A DNA stretch of 64,000 nucleotides from CBDHEY01 sp965262305 (GTDB lineage: Bacteria; Pseudomonadota; Gammaproteobacteria; Pseudomonadales; Cellvibrionaceae). This document shows positions 1 through 9,449 of the stretch, in pieces (position 1 is the stretch's first letter; each line of letters opens with the position of its first letter). Location: contig CBDHEY010000002.1 in assembly GCA_965262305.1 (NCBI GenBank), positions 1,364,001 to 1,428,000 on the forward strand. The letters are read 5' to 3'. The notes under the pieces are model-generated. The model was not told the origin of the DNA. It saw nothing but the letters and a program-made list of their open reading frames with translations, and made no database searches. A program made the position numbers and the translations under genes.

Positions 1-91
1 ACGTTAATTCATGGCGGTTTTATAGCTGCCACAGGGTTTCTTTGCCTAATGAAAACTTCATAAATTTCCTTAAATAAAATGAGTAATAACT

Positions 92-1240
92 ATGAAATAT
101 AGAAAGCTTGGAATGGCACTAGCAGGGGTGTCGGCTTGCTTGCCGTATACATTTGTTAACGCCGCAGATATTGATATTAGTGGTTATGCGTCTTTCGTCG
201 GCGGTAAATCACTCAACCAAGGGCAGCTAACCGATGGTAGCGATGCAACACAGGTTATTGATCCCGTTAATGCTAACGATGATGGAGAAATCAATGAGCG
301 AGCATACTATGGAGATGATTTTAGATTTGACCCAGATAGTAATTTTGGTATTCAAATTCGAGCCAACTTATCTGATGGTTTGACTGTTACAGGTTTAATA
401 AGTGGTCGTGGTTCTACTGGGTATGAAGCTGAGTTAGATTGGGCATATTTAAGTTATGAACTATCTAATTCTATCACTGCCGATTTGGGTAGAAAACGTA
501 TTCCTCTTTATTTCTATTCTGATTTTATTGATGTTGGATATGCTTATAATTGGATAAGACCTCCAGTGGATGTTTACACTCTACCTCTTAATTCTTACGA
601 GGGATTAGCAATTAATAGTAGTGAGGTGGTAGGATCATGGGAACTCTCGGGCCAAGTCTTTGCTGGAACTGGCGCCGAAGAGAATTCACTACTTGGGGAT
701 CTAACCCTTACAAGTATCATAGGAGGTGAGCTACGAGCTGTTAGAGATTGGCTAGAGTTGCGAATTGCAGTAGCCGATACAGAATTTTTCACGGAGGGAA
801 CAACAACTGATGAGGACAACCCGGCGAAGGTATTGTTCACCAGTTTTAGTTTTAATATTGAATTTGAAAAATATTTTGTTCTAGCTGAATATGCCGAATT
901 TAATTCGGATGACTATATTGAAGTGAATCCTTTTTCCTCAATTCAAGCCACTCCTTCTTATTATATTACTACTGGATACAAATTTGGGGACTTTACACCT
1001 CATGTAACCTATTCTTCGATTGAGATTGAGCAAACGGGAGATCTAAATCCATTCTTCGAGGGTGTTAGTCAATCCGCAGAGAGTCTGATATTAGGTATGC
1101 GTTGGGATTTTCATCCATCAGCTGCATTTAAATTTGAATATTCAATACAGAATGATACCTCAGACGAAACGATCAAGACAATTGCCGGTGAAGCGAATGA
1201 GCTAGATACCCTAAGTCTTGGCGTCGACTTAATTTTCTAA
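92..1240 (+). CDS. Putative outer membrane beta-barrel porin
   Basis: 382-residue secreted protein. Residues 1-24 form a signal peptide with a basic start, a hydrophobic core and an Ala-rich end (VNAAD). The mature part is rich in alternating aromatic and polar beta strands with many Tyr, Phe, Asp and Glu, and the chain ends in a terminal Phe after a short hydrophobic strand (LGVDLIF), as outer membrane barrels do. It is probably a general or anion porin; no closer family is recognised. It lies 15 bp upstream of a small periplasmic phosphate-binding-like gene on the same strand, so the two are probably cotranscribed and may serve uptake or sensing of one solute. Start ATG at 92 is the first before the signal peptide; the ribosome site is weak. 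Function is inferred from architecture only. Confidence 0.7.
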   Translation: MKYRKLGMALAGVSACLPYTFVNAADIDISGYASFVGGKSLNQGQLTDGSDATQVIDPVNANDDGEINERAYYGDDFRFDPDSNFGIQIRANLSDGLTVTGLISGRGSTGYEAELDWAYLSYELSNSITADLGRKRIPLYFYSDFIDVGYAYNWIRPPVDVYTLPLNSYEGLAINSSEVVGSWELSGQVFAGTGAEENSLLGDLTLTSIIGGELRAVRDWLELRIAVADTEFFTEGTTTDEDNPAKVLFTSFSFNIEFEKYFVLAEYAEFNSDDYIEVNPFSSIQATPSYYITTGYKFGDFTPHVTYSSIEIEQTGDLNPFFEGVSQSAESLILGMRWDFHPSAAFKFEYSIQNDTSDETIKTIAGEANELDTLSLGVDLIF

Positions 1241-1255
1241 TTTGAGGAGCGATAA

Positions 1256-1693
1256 ATGAAGATTTCTGTAAACGTAAAATCGGCCTTAATTTCTATTTTA
1301 TTTTTGATCTCAGCGAATAGTGCTTTTGCTGAATTGGTTATTATTGTCAATACTAATAATTTGTCCTCTTTGAAAAAGAGAGAGATAGTTAATATCTATC
1401 TCGATAAAACAAATGAATTCCCTAATGGTGCTACCGCTGTACCAGTATCTCAGCCCGAGGAATCAATTGTTAATATTGCTTTTAACAAATTGTTTTTGAA
1501 AATGGATCACAATCGGTTAAAGCGGTATTGGGCGAAACGTTCTTTTTCGGGTCGTGCTAAACCTCCTAAGGTTTTAAAAGACGACGAAGAAGTAATTGAA
1601 TTTGTGAGTCGTAATTCTTCTGCTATTGGTTATGTAGATAGAGCTTCCGTAGGGAAGAATGAAGATATTCGAATTGTTGCGTTTGGCAACTAA
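1256..1693 (+). CDS. Small periplasmic phosphate-binding-like (PstS-like) protein
   Basis: 145 residues with a signal peptide (residues 1-25, ending NSAFA). The mature part matches the short stand-alone PBP-like proteins often labelled phosphate ABC transporter substrate-binding protein: an N-terminal strand (LVIIVNTNN), a segment with IVNIYLDKT, a W-containing helix (LKRYWAKRSFSGR) and a late AIGYVDRASV strand. It is far shorter than PstS (about 320-350 residues) and no ABC permease or ATPase is nearby, so it is unlikely to feed a classical importer. GAGGAG 6-11 bases before the ATG is a good ribosome site. It probably forms an operon with the upstream porin. Ligand unknown. Confidence 0.65.
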   Translation: MKISVNVKSALISILFLISANSAFAELVIIVNTNNLSSLKKREIVNIYLDKTNEFPNGATAVPVSQPEESIVNIAFNKLFLKMDHNRLKRYWAKRSFSGRAKPPKVLKDDEEVIEFVSRNSSAIGYVDRASVGKNEDIRIVAFGN

Positions 1694-1705
1694 AAATTCA
1701 ATAAT

Positions 1706-1737
1706 AGATTCAATTTGCTGAAAGGCAAATTGAATCT
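1706..1737. terminator. Bidirectional intrinsic terminator
   Basis: A perfect 13-bp inverted repeat (1706-1718 with 1725-1737, 6-base loop) lies between two converging genes that end at 1693 and 1742. A/T-rich runs flank both sides, so it could end transcription from either direction. Confidence 0.65.
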
Positions 1738-1741
1738 AAAT

Positions 1742-2689
1742 TTACCCATGATTTTTTCTCGTAAAAAATTCCACTTCACTACGCATTGAAGTTGAATACT
1801 GCAGTAAAGATTCGCTTGAGTGTGTCGTCTGATCGCCGCCCCTGGCAGCTTCTACGGCTGCGTTAAGTGCTAATAAATTGGTCTGGAAGGATATTTCATC
1901 TATTAGGCTAGTAATTTGATCAATATTTTCAGATATTTCTACGAGTTGATCTCTCGCATTTTCAGAACTTATCCCCAGTTTTCCCTGTAAACCAGATTCT
2001 AAGGTCAACCCTAAGTTGGTTTGAGCTTCAACTAGATTTTCAAACTTTACTTTGTAATCATAGATTTTTTGTTTTACTTTGGCTTTGTAATCTGAATTAA
2101 GATTTTCATTTTGTTCAAGCGATTCATTGAAATTTTCGATGTGCTTGTAAAATTTATTCAAATATTTTCTATCAAGACGAAGCATAAAGTCTTTTTCTGC
2201 TCGTCTTAGTTGCAACATTCCAGCTAATAGTTCGAAATTATTATTTTCTTTTAGGATACTCTCAGCTTCATGCACTGCTTTTCTTAACGCACCATAGTTG
2301 CCTGTTTTGGGTGTTAGCCCAATATCAGTTTGCAAAGCAGTAACTTGCTTAAAGTAGTCTATATACAAATGAATTTTATTTTTAAGTTGATCTATTTTTT
2401 CTTGAGACAAATCTAATAGATTGTTTTGTTTTTCGATAATAGATAAATGATTATTAACCGTGTTTGATGTGATTTTAAATTCGTTAATTGCATCTGGTGA
2501 TTTTTGAAATAGGAAATTCGTCTCCAGATTACGAAGTGTTAACATGGTCGCGTTGGCTTCTTCTGTTTTAACGAGAAGTTCGTTTAATTGGCGCATTTTA
2601 TACAACGCATTTTGGACCAGAATAAACATGAAACAAATGCCAACGAGGGTAATGGTAGAAAAAATATATAGTTTTGTTTTGATTTGCAT
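1742..2689 (-). CDS. Truncated chemoreceptor-like protein (HBM sensor, mini signalling hairpin)
   Basis: 315 residues. One N-terminal membrane helix (about residues 8-27) is followed by a long helical sensor resembling the helical bimodular (HBM) domain of McpS-type receptors, with the signatures GLTPKTGNYGALRKAVHEAE and LQLRRAEKDFMLRLDRKYL. Near residues 265-285 comes the chemoreceptor tip motif (SFQTNLLALNAAVEAAR). A normal receptor (about 540-650 residues) has a second membrane helix, HAMP and long adaptation helices; here these are absent and the tip is followed directly by a short stretch like the last 25 residues of a receptor (ending VEFF). The frame is intact and no remnants lie downstream. 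With one membrane helix the tip would be predicted periplasmic, so CheA coupling is doubtful. It may be decaying or repurposed. Confidence 0.65.
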   Translation of the reverse strand: MQIKTKLYIFSTITLVGICFMFILVQNALYKMRQLNELLVKTEEANATMLTLRNLETNFLFQKSPDAINEFKITSNTVNNHLSIIEKQNNLLDLSQEKIDQLKNKIHLYIDYFKQVTALQTDIGLTPKTGNYGALRKAVHEAESILKENNNFELLAGMLQLRRAEKDFMLRLDRKYLNKFYKHIENFNESLEQNENLNSDYKAKVKQKIYDYKVKFENLVEAQTNLGLTLESGLQGKLGISSENARDQLVEISENIDQITSLIDEISFQTNLLALNAAVEAARGGDQTTHSSESLLQYSTSMRSEVEFFTRKNHG

Positions 2690-2919
2690 AAGGTGTCAAA
2701 CGCTGTAATAAATGTGAAATAAAACAGAGGGTTACTGGTGTGTGCACTCTATGAGGTTAGTCGCGCTAATCAGCTAATTCAAATTTTGCACGAAATTAGT
2801 GCGGGTTTAAGATTGCTTTTGAGAATTTAAGGAGACGTTTTATATTTCAAAAAGATATTACTAAATTGCAATATTAGCGCGTTAGTAAAGAAAATTAGGG
2901 TATTAAAAGATGTGATTAA

Positions 2920-2954
2920 AATACGCTGATTAATAAATTAAAAACCAGCGTATT
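2920..2954 (-). terminator. Intrinsic terminator of pgm
   Basis: A perfect 9-bp inverted repeat (2920-2928 with 2946-2954), with a smaller AT palindrome in its 17-base loop, lies just past the pgm stop codon. On the minus strand it is followed by a short T-rich stretch. Confidence 0.5.
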
Positions 2955-2966
2955 GCTTTAAAATAT

Positions 2967-4610
2967 TTACAATCCAGCTTTCTTGAAAGTTTGATTAACG
3001 ATGTTTTGCGCTTCTTCTATTATTTTATTTAAGTGATCCTCACCCAAGAAACTTTCAGCATATATTTTGTAAATTTCTTCTGTGCCAGAAGGCCTAGCAG
3101 CAAACCAACCATTTTTGGTGGTCACTTTCAAACCGCCAATAGCAGCGCCATTACCAGGCGCGTGTGTGAGTTTTGCATCTATATTTTCTCCTGCGAGCGC
3201 GGTAGCTTCGACGTCTTCTGCGCTGAGGTTTTTCAGAACTGATTTTTGTTCGCTTGTGGCGGGTGCGTCAATGCGCTTATATATTGGTGTCCCAAATTTC
3301 TCCGTCAAAGAAGCATAGTGTTGTGCGGGATCCTTGCCGGTTACAGCAGTAATCTCAGCAGCGAGTAACGCCATAATGATTCCATCTTTATCTGTACACC
3401 AAACGCTCCCATCACGCCTTAAAAAAGCGGCTCCAGCACTCTCTTCACCACCGAATCCATAGTCACCTGAATAGAGCCCATCGACGAACCATTTAAACCC
3501 AACGGGAACTTCTGATAATTTACGGTCAAGGTCTTTTGCGACCCGGTCGATCATACTTGAAGATACTAGCGTCTTGCCAATCGCTAAATTATCAGCCCAT
3601 TCTTTCCTGTGGGTGTACAGGTAGTTAATCGCAACAGCAAGATAATGATTTGGGTTCATTAATCCCGCTGACTTAGTCACGATTCCGTGACGGTCGTAGT
3701 CTGGGTCATTTCCAACTGCAATATCAAATTTATCTTTAAGGTCGATTAATCCTGCCATAGCATAAGGTGACGAGCAGTCCATACGAATTTTTCCGTCTTT
3801 GTCCAAACGCATAAAAGAAAATGTGGGGTCTACGGATTCGTTAACAACTTCAATATCTAATCCATACGTTTTGGCGATAACGTCCCAATAGGCGATTCCG
3901 GATCCGCCAAGCGGATCGACACCAATTTTCAATTTGGAATTAGCAATTGCTTCCATATCAATCACGTTTTTAAGGTCATCAACATAGGGTTTGATAAAAT
4001 CGTATTCAACAACCCATTGTGAGTTAATGGCTTCTGTAAAAGGAATTTTTTTCACGCCAGTAAGGTCTTGAGCGATCAGTTGATTTGCTCGCTCCTGAAC
4101 TTTGCTCGTGATATCGCCACCCGCTGGGCCACCATTAGGAGGATTGTATTTGAAGCCACCATCTTGGGGTGGGTTATGCGAAGGTGTTATGACCACGCCA
4201 TCGGCAGTCTTATTACTGTCTTCGCTATTATGGACCAATATTGCGTGAGAAATCACAGGAGTAGGTGTGTAGCCGCGTCCAGTTTGTATTTTGACTTCAA
4301 CTTCATTCGCTGCGAAGACTTCAATTGCAGTTGCAAATGCACATTCAGAAAGTGCGTGGGTATCTATTCCAACAAATAGAGGCCCGTTTATATTTTGTTC
4401 TTTGCGATATTCGACTAAAGCTTGGCAAACTGCAGAGATATGTGTTTCGGTGAAGCTAGAATTGAAAGACGACCCCCTATGACCCGATGTCCCAAAACTT
4501 ACAAGCTTATCCTTTGCTGGTTTATTGAGATAATACTCGCTCACTAACCTAGGAATGTTTGTTAGATCTTGTTTTTGGGTGGGTTGTCCTGCACGTTCAT
4601 GAATACTCAT
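2967..4610 (-). CDS. pgm: Phosphoglucomutase (alpha-D-glucose-specific)
   Basis: 547 residues, the usual length of the bacterial Pgm family. It interconverts glucose 1-phosphate and glucose 6-phosphate in the cytoplasm, linking glycolysis with glycogen and nucleotide-sugar synthesis. Visible motifs: N-terminal SFGTSGHRG; the phosphoserine loop TPSHNPP with Ser near residue 144; the metal loop GNDPDYDRHG; the sugar-binding loop FGGEESAGAAF; and the C-terminal phosphate-binding ARPSGTEEIYKIYAESF. Start ATG 4610 has a good ribosome site (AAGGTG about 5 bases upstream). It stands alone, about 260 bp downstream of rapA on the same strand, and has its own terminator. Confidence 0.96.
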   Translation of the reverse strand: MSIHERAGQPTQKQDLTNIPRLVSEYYLNKPAKDKLVSFGTSGHRGSSFNSSFTETHISAVCQALVEYRKEQNINGPLFVGIDTHALSECAFATAIEVFAANEVEVKIQTGRGYTPTPVISHAILVHNSEDSNKTADGVVITPSHNPPQDGGFKYNPPNGGPAGGDITSKVQERANQLIAQDLTGVKKIPFTEAINSQWVVEYDFIKPYVDDLKNVIDMEAIANSKLKIGVDPLGGSGIAYWDVIAKTYGLDIEVVNESVDPTFSFMRLDKDGKIRMDCSSPYAMAGLIDLKDKFDIAVGNDPDYDRHGIVTKSAGLMNPNHYLAVAINYLYTHRKEWADNLAIGKTLVSSSMIDRVAKDLDRKLSEVPVGFKWFVDGLYSGDYGFGGEESAGAAFLRRDGSVWCTDKDGIIMALLAAEITAVTGKDPAQHYASLTEKFGTPIYKRIDAPATSEQKSVLKNLSAEDVEATALAGENIDAKLTHAPGNGAAIGGLKVTTKNGWFAARPSGTEEIYKIYAESFLGEDHLNKIIEEAQNIVNQTFKKAGL

Positions 4611-4869
4611 TTTATCACCTTTATCTTACCGCCTTGGAGAATGGGTTATGCCTCACTAAATCGATTTTGAATCAAAATTGACTCGAATTGCCGTAAGATT
4701 ATACCGATAAAATTTTACCGAATCTTTAATTAAGTCAATGTTAATGGGCTATATTGGATGGACCTATGATCGTCCGTTTTCGAGCTTTATATTAACTAAT
4801 TGAGGTTGACTTTATTTCTCAAACGAGCAGGTCAATGCAAATTATCAACCCTTATCTCTCACTATGAGT

Positions 4870-7494
4870 TTAGCTAGGTTCTGTGATCACAATTAGCCGT
4901 GTAGCAGAGAGGTGTAATTGTGTGTTTTCTGTGATGGCTTCAAATATCAATTGCGATCTTTTTTCTAAAGCATTAATTTCATCGAGAGATACAACTTGAT
5001 TCATAGCATTTAACTTTTTGAGTCTGCTTACTTCAACTTCATAGTATGCTTGAGCATTGGACAAGGTTGTCTGTTTTAATTCTTCTAATTGAGCTTCGGC
5101 AAATTTTTCTGTCTTGTCATACCAATTTGGAATGTCGTCTTTCTTCGATTGAATGACTTCCTTGGCAATATATTTTTTCACTTCAACAATTGAAGTTTGC
5201 ACCGGGTTTTCCGCAAGACTAGCTGAAAGATCTTTATCACTGACATCTAACGCTAGAGAGCGAATCGAAAGACTCGGGAAGAATTGCTTACATAGTGCAA
5301 ACTGTTCAGACTGTACTATAACATCGAAGCAAGATTCTAAAAGACAATGCCCAGCAGGTAATTGGCGGCTTGGTAATGTTGCAACAGAAGCTGAACCTAA
5401 TTCCGAATGGCTTAACATTTCCCATAGACCTTGTATAAATGGAGAATCCCAGGTTAAAAATAAGAAATCTTCACGGCTATTCGCAGTTTCGCGGCTAAAT
5501 GTCACTTCCGCGCCTTCTGGAGGTATACCAGGTAAGGCAGGCACGAGCATCTTGTCAGAAGGAACCAAGTTGAAGGCACCTAATCGAGATTCCTCGAAGT
5601 GAAATTGTAAAAGTTCACTCGCAAGCTCAACGAGCGCCAGTGGATTATCGCTTTCAAACGCTTGAATCTGTTTTGTAAGGTTATCGGCATCTGGTTGTTT
5701 ACAACTATTCAATTCTAAAAGGGCATCTCGACCATTTTCTATTTCGCTCTTTAGTTGTGTTAATGCACTTTCAATTTCTGAGATAAGTTTAGAATCTTGA
5801 GATAGTTGAAAATCGCCCCAATAGCGATTATGTATTGTCCCAGCGGCAGGGTTTTGTGCCGCCATACAGTTAAGAATGGTATGGTACCAAGAGAAGCGTA
5901 ATGCTGAATCGCTTGAGTTAGCTAAAGGAACATGAATATTGACATCATTTCTTTGTCCTATTCTGTCTAAGCGGCCAATTCTTTGTTCTAGTAAATCGGG
6001 ATGTTCTGGTAGATCTAAGCAGACTAAATGTTGACAAAATTGAAAATTCCTTCCTTCACTGCCAATTTCGGAACAGATAAGTATCTTACTACCTTGTTCC
6101 ATGTCAGCAAAATAGGCTGCTGCTTTATCTCGTTCGATAAGCGTTTGTTCTTCATGGAAGATTGCAGCATCTATTCCATGCTTTTCCCATAGGTATTTCT
6201 CACAGGAAAATACATGTTCAATATCGTGAACAATGACAAGAACTTTTTCGGGATTGGAAGAATTTAACCATTGAGCCAACCACTCAAATTTTGCGACCCA
6301 AGTATCTCCATCTATGGTGTGCGCATTGACGATGCGAGAAGGAAAACCAGCTACGGCTTTTCTAACATTTCTAAACATGTTTCTACCAACGCCGTGGCAA
6401 TCAAGCAGTTGGCTGACGATATCTTCTTCGGGTCCTACCTCTAAGTGATAATCTTTGACAAGTGTTTCTTTGCCTTCGGGCAGAGCTTGAATACGTTCAT
6501 TCAATTCAGAAAATTTTTGTTCATCGGCAAGAAATTTATCAAAATCTGAAAACTTAACAGGATCAAGCAGTTTTAGCCGCTCGAAATGGCTTTTAACGCC
6601 AAGTTGTTCGGGAGTTGCAGTAAGTAAAATAAGATGTTGCGAAACTTCGGATATTCTAGTGAGCTGCTGAAAGGCTTCGTCTTCTTCTTGAATATTGTGT
6701 GCTTCATCGACAATAGTAATATCAAATGATTCTTCAATAAACTTTGATGACTCTTTCGAAATGACAGAATGGGGAATGATATGAATTTGACCAAGAGCAA
6801 AGTCATGTTCATCACCGGCATAGATTTCGGGTTTTAACTGAAAACGACGCACGAGTTCAACAAGCCATTGAACTTGCAATACATCTGGCACAATAATGAG
6901 TGCGCGATTTATTCTTTCCTGTTTAATCAGGCGGGCAAGAATTAGCCCAGCTTCAATTGTTTTTCCAAGTCCAACTTCGTCGGCTAATAACACGCGCACA
7001 TTTTCTCTATGGCAGGCAGACCAGGCGACATATAGTTGATGGGGCACGAGACTAGCTCGAGCACCAAGTAAGCCATTTAACTGTGATTGCCATAAACGAC
7101 TATTTGCTCGGTCTAGTTGTCTCCGAAAGTAAAACCACTTCGGATGATCTAGTTGCCCAGTCATTAGTCGCATAAATGGTTGATTGAGTTTTATCTCGCT
7201 CGAGAGCTGTGTTTCTGGTAATACACGGTCATCGTTAGTGCAATAAAATACTAAACCGTTTTGTTCTTGTATTTCAGTGACGTAACCACTTGATCCATCA
7301 TTCAACTGAATTTCATCATCAATTGAATAGCGAATTCGCGTTAATGGTGCTTGAGATATTGAATAGCGTCTTTCGCAGTTACCTTTCTCAAAAAACAGAC
7401 TTACACTTCTGCCCTCGATATCTACGACAATACCTAAGCCAAGTTCTGGTTCTGCATCTGCAACCCAACGCTGGCCCTGCACAAACTCAACCAT
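4870..7494 (-). CDS. rapA: RNA polymerase-associated ATPase RapA (HepA)
   Basis: 874 residues, somewhat shorter than E. coli RapA (968). A Swi2/Snf2-family ATPase that binds RNA polymerase and promotes its recycling after termination. In order: N-terminal Tudor-like beta region (residues 1-110), Walker A ADEVGLGKTIEAGLIL (about residue 173), DEAH box (about 263), LLTATPEQ motif III, and the second helicase lobe with GSEGRNFQFCQHLV and the arginine-finger motif EQRIGRLDRIGQ. The C-terminal domain (about 560-874) is helical and divergent. GGAG lies just before the ATG. Monocistronic or loosely followed by pgm. Confidence 0.95.
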   Translation of the reverse strand: MVEFVQGQRWVADAEPELGLGIVVDIEGRSVSLFFEKGNCERRYSISQAPLTRIRYSIDDEIQLNDGSSGYVTEIQEQNGLVFYCTNDDRVLPETQLSSEIKLNQPFMRLMTGQLDHPKWFYFRRQLDRANSRLWQSQLNGLLGARASLVPHQLYVAWSACHRENVRVLLADEVGLGKTIEAGLILARLIKQERINRALIIVPDVLQVQWLVELVRRFQLKPEIYAGDEHDFALGQIHIIPHSVISKESSKFIEESFDITIVDEAHNIQEEDEAFQQLTRISEVSQHLILLTATPEQLGVKSHFERLKLLDPVKFSDFDKFLADEQKFSELNERIQALPEGKETLVKDYHLEVGPEEDIVSQLLDCHGVGRNMFRNVRKAVAGFPSRIVNAHTIDGDTWVAKFEWLAQWLNSSNPEKVLVIVHDIEHVFSCEKYLWEKHGIDAAIFHEEQTLIERDKAAAYFADMEQGSKILICSEIGSEGRNFQFCQHLVCLDLPEHPDLLEQRIGRLDRIGQRNDVNIHVPLANSSDSALRFSWYHTILNCMAAQNPAAGTIHNRYWGDFQLSQDSKLISEIESALTQLKSEIENGRDALLELNSCKQPDADNLTKQIQAFESDNPLALVELASELLQFHFEESRLGAFNLVPSDKMLVPALPGIPPEGAEVTFSRETANSREDFLFLTWDSPFIQGLWEMLSHSELGSASVATLPSRQLPAGHCLLESCFDVIVQSEQFALCKQFFPSLSIRSLALDVSDKDLSASLAENPVQTSIVEVKKYIAKEVIQSKKDDIPNWYDKTEKFAEAQLEELKQTTLSNAQAYYEVEVSRLKKLNAMNQVVSLDEINALEKRSQLIFEAITENTQLHLSATRLIVITEPS

Positions 7495-7535
7495 ATATTT
7501 TCTCCAAATTGAGTTGGTGAGATTTTATGGAAATA

Positions 7536-7566
7536 AAGCTGAATTAGGTGAATCCAAATTCAGCTT
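7536..7566 (-). terminator. Intrinsic terminator downstream of the DUF481 gene
   Basis: A perfect 10-bp inverted repeat (7536-7545 with 7557-7566, 11-base loop) sits between the DUF481 gene and rapA. On the minus strand it is followed by TTTATTT, fitting a terminator that separates the two transcripts. Confidence 0.55.
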
Positions 7567-7581
7567 GAAGTAGTTGGAATA

Positions 7582-8355
7582 TTAAAAAGTGTAGACGAGA
7601 GTGAGTGCGGTTTGTGTATCCATATGCACATTGTCTTCGCCAACCACAGAGTTATAGTCGATGGTGTATGACAATTTTAAAGCAAGCGATCCGTTAATAT
7701 TGGAAGATAGCGAACTCACAGCTTTTGTCCTAGTATTGTTTTCATCGTCAGGAGAGTAGTCGCTTGTCACTGTTTGGGTAAACTTTGATGACTCGCTAAT
7801 CTTGTAAAAGTATTCTCCTGCAAGATGAACAATCACGTTTTCTTCCGTTTCATTAGAAACCGACATGTCGGTTTCGTCTATTACTTCTATTTGATAAAAG
7901 GAATAACCAGGACCAATATTGTAGGTAAGATGAGATGAATCAGTTTTGAAAATGGCATCCGAATAACCAATTGCGATTGTCGCTTGATAGTCAAAACTGG
8001 TAAAACGGTCGTCTGTATAGGATGCGAAAACAAATAAAGACGCATTTTCCTTGTTTAATTTGTAGTCACTTTGTAGTGAAGCAAAATATTTTTCAGCAGT
8101 CGTTTCTGTTTGCGGGTCGCCATCTTCATCATCAATTGTATCTTCTTTGTATAACGCATCGAAAACTAAATGATGTAACCACTTTTCAAAATCTTTTTTA
8201 GCGTCCAGCTTTGTTTTCAGTGTACTTGATTCAGTGTTGCCTGATGTGGTTAAAAAACCGACTTCAGCTTCAGCAGACCAAGAGCGCTCTTTTTCTTCAG
8301 CAACAGTTAACATGCTGCAAAAGCTGAACGCAGCGAAACATAATTTTTTATTCAT
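7582..8355 (-). CDS. DUF481 family outer membrane protein (YdiY-like)
   Basis: 257 residues. A signal peptide (MNKKLCFAAFSFCSMLTVAE) is followed by WSAEAEVGFLTTSGNTESST, the hallmark start of DUF481 proteins (E. coli YdiY, sometimes called salt-induced outer membrane protein), then alternating beta strands with repeated Tyr/Asp and a C-terminal aromatic strand ending VYTF. It is predicted to be a small beta barrel of unknown cargo. A TTG six bases further upstream keeps the frame open, but the ATG at 8355 gives a normal signal peptide and is preferred. Single gene on the minus strand between rapA and the phosphatase gene. Confidence 0.8.
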   Translation of the reverse strand: MNKKLCFAAFSFCSMLTVAEEKERSWSAEAEVGFLTTSGNTESSTLKTKLDAKKDFEKWLHHLVFDALYKEDTIDDEDGDPQTETTAEKYFASLQSDYKLNKENASLFVFASYTDDRFTSFDYQATIAIGYSDAIFKTDSSHLTYNIGPGYSFYQIEVIDETDMSVSNETEENVIVHLAGEYFYKISESSKFTQTVTSDYSPDDENNTRTKAVSSLSSNINGSLALKLSYTIDYNSVVGEDNVHMDTQTALTLVYTF

Positions 8356-8466
8356 TTTCAATAATCTATTTGAAGTTGATTGATTTATAGAATTAGGAAG
8401 TTGGGATCAGTCTAATGATCAAGGGTGTTTATTTTACTTGTTATTAAACAGTGATGCAAAGTTGTA

Positions 8467-9267
8467 TTAGGATTCCCTTGATTTGAATTGAGTAAACCAA
8501 TTTTTAAATGTGGTATGTGCTTTGTAGATAATTTTTTGTGTAGCCGACATTGTCGATTCTATGAGCACTACAGTGATATTGTCTTTTCCGCCGGCTGAAA
8601 GTGCTGCAGTTAAGAGTGCTTTTGAACCGCCTTCAACAGAATCGCTATTGGCGATAATAGTTTCAATTTCGTCGTCATTTACTGAATCGGTCAAACCATC
8701 ACTGCAGAGTAAAATTTTACTACCGCTATTCCAAATACCTTCTTTGAGGCTTACGCTGACTTTTTCTAACTCTATTGAACCTAAACACTGTGTAATAATG
8801 TTTTTTTCAGGGTGAGTTGCCATGTCTCCTTCATTGATAAGTCCGGATTCAAACAGCATTTGCACGTATGAATGATCAGTGGAAATCTTTTTTAATCGAG
8901 GGTTTTGCGCTTCATCGTAGATATAAGCACGACTATCACCCACCCAGCCAACTTGATAAAAGCCAGGTTTTGATGAGCTCAACACGACAACCGTTGACCC
9001 CATACCTTGTCCACCATGACCTTCTTCAGCGGCTTTTAAAATAGCTTTATGACCTGCTTGAATTGCGTCTGATAAAGACGAACCATTTTTTTGTGAGTCT
9101 TTGATGACTTGCGTGGCAATTGAACTCGCCACTTCGCCCGCTGCATGACCACCCATACCATCTGCTACAATCCACAATCCTTGTTCTGGACTATCCAAAT
9201 ATGTATCTTCGTTATTATTACGCTGTAGTCCTACATCGGTGACCGCGTACGATGTAATTTGAGACAT
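8467..9267 (-). CDS. PP2C-family Ser/Thr protein phosphatase
   Basis: 266 residues, the size of single-domain bacterial PP2C phosphatases (Stp1/PrpC/PppA type), which remove phosphate from Ser and Thr using two or three metal ions. Metal and catalytic motifs are all present: GLQRNNNEDTYL (Glu-Asp near residue 20), WIVADGMGGHAAGE, GSTVVVL, WVGDSRAYIY, LLCSDGLTD and GGKDNITVVLI. No membrane segment; about 40 extra residues at the C-terminus. It is divergent, with a 182-bp gap, from a double-FHA gene. FHA domains bind phosphothreonine, so the pair probably works on the same phosphoproteins. No Ser/Thr kinase and no type VI secretion genes are in the window. Confidence 0.92.
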   Translation of the reverse strand: MSQITSYAVTDVGLQRNNNEDTYLDSPEQGLWIVADGMGGHAAGEVASSIATQVIKDSQKNGSSLSDAIQAGHKAILKAAEEGHGGQGMGSTVVVLSSSKPGFYQVGWVGDSRAYIYDEAQNPRLKKISTDHSYVQMLFESGLINEGDMATHPEKNIITQCLGSIELEKVSVSLKEGIWNSGSKILLCSDGLTDSVNDDEIETIIANSDSVEGGSKALLTAALSAGGKDNITVVLIESTMSATQKIIYKAHTTFKNWFTQFKSRES

Positions 9268-9449
9268 AAGGTAGAAATTAGTATTGTAATCTAGTTACCA
9301 TGAATTTAGCCTAAACTAAAATTAGCGAATAGTCGCCATTTTATGTAATTTTATGGTAAAAATTCACAAAAAATAGTAAAAGCCTGATTAAATCTTCAGC
9401 AAAGCTGCATTAGCAGCGAGTAAAGAGTAAAAAAGGATCGTAATTAAAC

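Noticed and set aside
1..91. Two frames open from position 1 that could be the end of an upstream gene
   Set aside because: Only about 20-25 codons are visible, both frames are equally open, and neither resembles a known C-terminus.
4730..4860. Short GGAC/GTCC hairpin between pgm and rapA
   Set aside because: Only four pairs with a weak T run; could occur by chance.
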